DNA of 20,422 nucleotides from Priapulus caudatus (Eukaryota; Priapulida; Priapulimorpha; Priapulimorphida; Priapulidae). The DNA is taken from positions 37,279 through 57,700 of the forward strand of contig NW_014577495.1 in NCBI RefSeq assembly GCF_000485595.1, given 5' to 3'. Positions 11,301-17,300 of this stretch are shown in pieces (within the stretch, counting starts at the first letter, position 1; each line of letters starts with the position of its first letter). The notes under the pieces were generated by a model that worked only from the letters and a program-made list of their open reading frames with translations, had not been told where the DNA came from and did not search any database. A program made the translations under genes and the position numbers.

Positions 11301-14300
11301 TTATTCAAGAAAGATTGTATGCTCTAGGACATCATTAACTACAGTTGTGAAAAGCAGCTATGGGTAATCATATATTATCTTTCGATGGTACTGCGAGGAT
11401 TTGTGGACACGCACCTTCATCGTTTCTCTGGCGCATAATCTTGCTTAGCTTCTTCAGATCTCTCTGTAAGTCTCTCACCTCTCGCTTCTTAACGTCAAGC
11501 TCAAAGCGATCCTGACTCGCCACCTAGTGGGCACAAAGGAAATCAGATATCTGGAACAAGTCTGGAATTTCCACTATTGGCTGTCTATTGCTAAGAATTG
11601 ATAGTTCAGAGTTTTCAGTGCTTATAAAAATTATAAAAATTTAATTATTAAAAATATTATTTAATAATCGAATTAAAAAATAACTATAAAATTTGGAAGA
11701 AAATATCGTAAAAAATGTCTTTGAATGAGATAAATATAATGAAAAACATCTAGATGCGATAAATTTGAGCTCGTTCTTATGCGACAGAGCAGGGAAGTTG
11801 CACAGCATGGTTGAGAATGTATTGAGTGAATCCCTCTCTACCTCCTTCATCTTCTTAATCATCTGCTGCAGTTCTGCAGCCTCCTCCTCCCTTCTCTTCA
11901 GCGCGGCCTTGTACTGCTGCGTTGCCGTGGGCGAGGGGAGCTTGGCTCCGGCCCGCACCATCGTTGGTATCCGCGTCGCAGGCCGCTGCTGATGCTGCCC
12001 CCGCGTGAAACCCGCGGAAGCTTGCTGCTGCGGCGCTGCGGCGTCCGTTGCCACGGTGACCCAGTCAGCAGATGAGCTGCTGCCCGACCTGGAGACAAGA
12101 AAGTTTATCGTCTGTCAACGGAATGTTGCTGTGACAGCGACGGACTTGATATTTGTGTCATCTGTTTATTATTTGTTTACGATGGATCTCACATGGGTTC
12201 TACGATCTAGCATGTACGTACCGTGACACGTTTGTAGGAGGTGAGCAGGGAGGTAGAGGTGGTGTAGACGCCAGGCTGGCCGTCGAGCTTGTGGCACTCG
12301 CGCCACCAGCTGCTGCAAGTTCGCATGATGGGGAATCTTTGCCGTCTGTTGCGTCAGACTTCGCTCCGATCTGAAATGTTTCACAGAGTCAGCCGTCAGT
12401 GGGCAGTGTGAGCGCACAGCAGCTGCTCGTAGAGGACTACTGTCAACAGCAAACAACAGATGTAAACAGTGGATACTCGAGCAATGTAGATGTAAACAAC
12501 AGAGGTATCAACAATATACATGTGTAAAACGTAGACGCATACAACATTTAATACCACACGACATAACCTAGTCGTGACAACCTGTAAAGGGTCCATAGTG
12601 GGACACCACCACACACCAGCACGTAGCGCACAGGAGCGAGTGTAGGGCTCGCTTCCACGCACCAAGGCACATAGACAGACAGCTACACACAGTAAACCAC
12701 AGTATACCACCTCTGTATGAGCTCGCTAGTTAACACTGGAGTGCAAGATGAGAAGTGAATAATTGAACATCACACCTGTCTGATCTATTATTAGTAGATT
12801 AATTAATGGGATGGAGCTACAGGTAAATAGAGGTGATTAATAAAGCAGGTAGGCTAGGTGAGTGATTTACTAATGGCTGCTCAGCAAGGAGCTGCATCCT
12901 TCTCATCATAGATGTGATGAAGGGGTCGGAGGAGGAGACGTAGGAGGAGGAAGAGGAGGAGGGGGTGGCAGAGGAGGAGGGGAGAAAGTGTAAGGCCTGG
13001 AGGAGGAGGAGAATGACGAGTACAATGAGGAGGAAGAAGGAGAGGATTATGATACATATACAGTATCAAGATACATATGTATTAACAGAAGCTAAGCAAT
13101 GAAGGATGCGTGGGAGATGACAGGGGGAAGAGAAGATGACAGGGAAGATATTGATAAGTATGAGGTCTTACCTGTCTACTTGACATATCACCCGTGTTAC
13201 ACACTCACCTGTCCACCTGACATATCACCCGTGTCACACACTCACCTATCCACCTGACAGATCACCCATGTCACACTCACCTGTCCACCTGACAGATCAC
13301 CCATGTCACAAACTCACCTGTCCACCTGACAGACAGATCACCCATGTCACACACTCACCTGTCCACCTGACAGATCACCCATGTCACAAACTCACCTGTC
13401 CACCTGACAGATCACCCATGTCACACACTCACCTGTCCACCTGACAGATCACCCGTGTCACACACTCACCTGTCCACCTACAAGATCACCCAAGTCACAC
13501 ACTCACCTGTCCACCTAACAGATCACCTGTGTCACACACTTACCTGTCCACCTGACAGAACACTCATGTCACACACTCCCCTGTTCACCTGACAGATCAC
13601 CCGTGTCACACTCACCTGTCCACCTGACAGATCACCCGTGTCAGGCTCCATCCTGACTTTGCTCTCAGACACGTTTTCTGCAAATGTGTCATCCGTCCGC
13701 CCGGGGGTAACTCTCGTCGTTTTCGCATCGCGGTCGTCACGGCAACAGCCTCCGCCTAGCTGCTGCACGCCCGATCCCGCAACACCTGCACAGAGAGGTG
13801 ATACGGTGAGCAAAGTCACCACGGCAACGCATCGCCCACGATCGCGTAGCAACCAATCGGTCTTCGCTTCGTAAAATCCTTGACCAGCCAATAGAAGTGA
13901 GACAGAAATGCTCGCACAAGATGCTGGAGGGAAATATTTGTGATCGGAATTTAGTGTATATATAAATAATAGTATTCGTGTTGTAGTAAAGATATGTCAA
14001 AGAATAGATATCACAATATCCTTACATCTACAGTAAGATAATGACACCGTGTTGTTTTCTTCTTCTTTCTTTGATGTAGGTATTCTTTGGCCAGTAAAAC
14101 ACGTTTATCTCGAGCATTTAAATGAACAGAATACAGGTGCTTGTTGCAGGCCACCCTCGACTCTGTACGTACCTTCATAAAAATCAGCACTAGGCTGCTC
14201 ATCCACTGACGGTGGGCCTGCTAGGGCAGCCTGGCTGAGGCATCCCGAGGCATCGTCGTCAGTGGGTCGAATAGGGGTCAAAGCTACATCTACTGCGGTC

Positions 14301-17300
14301 TCTGTGTCATCGCCAGAGACCGCCTCTATAGGTTGGGTTAGTTGTGAAGAGTTGGCTGCTGCCACTGCTGATGGCAGCTGAGGTAGTCGTTGTACCAGCG
14401 TGCTGCTGCTCTCTGACTGGTCCTTTACTAGCTGTGTGACAAGAATGAATACATCGTTAGCATGCTGCGACATGCTTTAAATATTAAATAGCATGCTGAG
14501 ACAAGCTTTAAATATTAAATAGCGTGCTGTGACAATGTTAAGACATTGAATAGCGTGGTGTGACAGGGTTAAACATAGTTTAAAAGTTAACCCACAAACG
14601 TTACTGTTGTAATGCTAAAGCTACACTGTTTGTGGTGACGTGACGGAGCAAGTGAAGAAACTTCCATCGATTAATGAAGATGTGTAGTTAGCAAACCTCT
14701 TATGGATTTATTAATGCATAGTTATATAATGAGTGAATATATGAGGTGGATAGCATACAGACAAGGTAGAGATTGTGCGGCACATGACAGACAAGTCTGC
14801 CTCCACTGATCAAACTTATACACTACTAAGAACCTACAGACAGAAACACCACGTCTACACTGTAACATGTGCATACGTAAATCTACTGTAACTCACTCAG
14901 CTAGCCTTCCCAGGTGATAGACATAAACATAGACAAACCCATTAAAATTAATTTATTAATTCCCTGTTACAGTTGATTATAGCAGCACTACATAAGACAT
15001 GGAACCTCGTGTTGATTTTGAGGTATGGTCTAGTTTTAAGGTCTTTAGACACATGTTGGAGTGTATATATTATATATATATATACTTATGTATAAATAAA
15101 CATATTTATATATATATGTATATATATAAATTAATAATTACATTATTTCCACGTACCTTTGCATCATCAGTTGTCGCACGCTTCAGTAATTCCTCCGCTC
15201 TCTGTTTATCCGCACTCAGTTGCTTCACTTCCCTCGTGACCTTCTCCCTCGCTGCCTCGAGTATCTCCGCAAGCTTCTTGAACTGTCTCGCCTCTGTCTC
15301 GGCCGTCTCACATCGCTGCGAGGCATCGTCTCGCTCCCAGGTCGCTCGGTCCAGGTCTGCCTCGAGTTCCTGCCTCTGCTGCTCGAGGCAATCGCGGTCA
15401 CGCTGCAGCTGCTGTGCTGACATTCGCAGGTGCTCCTGTTCTCCTTCCAACCTCTCCAGCTTGTTCAGCTGAAGCAAGGACGAAACATTCACGCTAGAGG
15501 ACGCTCAAAAACACACACTAAAGGTGTTGCTTAAAGCTACGAACTTGAGAGTGTTGAAAACTATAGACTAGAGGGTGTGTAAATCTACACGATGTAGGAC
15601 CGCACACTAGAGGTCGCGTAAAACCGCACACTAGAGGTCGCGTAAAACCGCACACTAGAGAGCACTATAAACAACAACATGCTAGAGAATGCTATAAACG
15701 ACATGCTAGGAGGCCCTGACATACCTTTACGGCGTCGGACGCCGCGTTGGCCTCGCTGCGTATCACGTTGGTCCGCATCCTCTCCAGCTCCTCCCTCTCC
15801 TCTCCCGCCTCCGCGACCTTCTCTTCCAGGTCTGCGACCTTGACCGTGAGCAGACGCTCCTGACCCGCCGCGTATTCGACCTGCTGTCTCAGCGACGCGT
15901 TCACCTTCTCAAGGTCAAAGGCGCGCGCCTCCAGCTCGCGCTGGCGCTCGGCGGCGGTGGCGCCCTCTGCGGCGGCCGCCTCGTATCGCCGCACCATGTC
16001 GCGGTTGATGTTCTCGAGTTCGGCAACTTGCCGCTCCAGCGCCATCTTGTCGTCGGCGATCTTGCGCGTCCTCGCCGCGTTCCCGCGCCGCCCGCTCTCG
16101 AGCCGCGCGACTTCCGACTTTTGACCCCTGACCTGGTTGCGGAGCTCGTTGACCTCCTCGCGGAGCTGGTCCTCGACGCCGGCGAATTCCGCCGTCTGCT
16201 GCGAGAGCTTCTCCTCCGCCTTCTCCAGCTTCTCCTCGAGGGTTCGCATCGCCCGCTCCTTCTCTGTGGCTTCCTCTTGCTTCTCTGCACTCGCAGCATC
16301 TTCCCGTTGCCGTAGCTCCCGCTCCCGCTCCTCGGCTTCCTCCAGCTTCTCCCTCGTCTCCTCCTCGCTTCGCCGGGCGTCGGCTGTGGCCGCGGTCATC
16401 ACGACCATTGCGCGCTCGCTCTCCGCCTCCACCGCCTCCAGCTCGCCAATTCTCGCCACCAGGGCACGCTCTCGTTCGGCGACGATGCGGTCGGCCTGGG
16501 CGAGCGTCTCGCGCAGCGCGGCCTCCTGCATCTCGAGCACGCTCACTTGTTTCTGCAGCTCGTCCTCGTTGAGCTCAAGCGCGTGCATCCGCTCATAGAG
16601 TTCGCCGGCGGCGCTGCGGTCCGCGTCGGCTCGCCGCTCGCGCTCGCTCGCCAGCGCCACCTGGTGTTTCAGCTCGGTCTCGGCACGCTGCAGCTCGAGC
16701 ACTCGTTCGCGCAGCCTCCGCTCGCCGATCTCCAGCTGCAGGTTGCGCTGCTGCAGCTCGCAGATGCGCGACTTGTCGTCGCTGCCCCAGTCGCGGCGCA
16801 GCGCCCCCTGGAGGCGCGCCTCGTTGCGCTCGAGCGCGGCGACGCGTTCTTTGAGAGCGCGCTCGGACGTCTCGAGTTCCGAGATCTGCGTGCGGTAGCC
16901 GTCGGCGGCGTCCCGCAGCAGCGAGTCGGCCTCGGCGAGCGTCGTCCGGTACGCAGCCTCCTTCTGCTGCAGCTCGTGGATGCGTTGCCGTAGCGACGTC
17001 TCGAGCTCGACGAGCTCGGCGACCTTCTCGTGCAGCTGCTCGTCACTGTAGAGGCTAGACGGGTGACGCGCGGTGCGCGCGTCCGTCGCTCCCTGCAGCG
17101 CGGCGGTTGCGGCGTCCATCTCGGCGCGCAACGCGTCGACGCTCGCCTCCAGGTCGCCGATGTGGGACTTGTAGATGTTCTCTTGTCGCTCGAGAATGAG
17201 CGCGGCCGACTGCAGCGCCCCCACGCTCTCTTCGAGGTCGTGCGCACGTCGCTCGGCATGCTGCAGCATCGCCAGGTGGCTCTGCGTCGTCGTGAGTTCG

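Noticed and set aside
11641-11841. Extension of exon 7 to a stop codon (frame reaching 11641)
   Set aside because: The tail becomes Phe/Ser/Leu/Asn-rich and AT-rich after the GTAGAG donor, and exon 8 joins in phase.
12169-12456. Longer open frame over exon 6
   Set aside because: It does not fit the phases of exons 5 and 7; the shorter frame between splice sites does.
13170-13643. CRISPR-like regular spacing
   Set aside because: Units are contiguous 37-bp tandem repeats with no unique spacers, in a eukaryotic intron.
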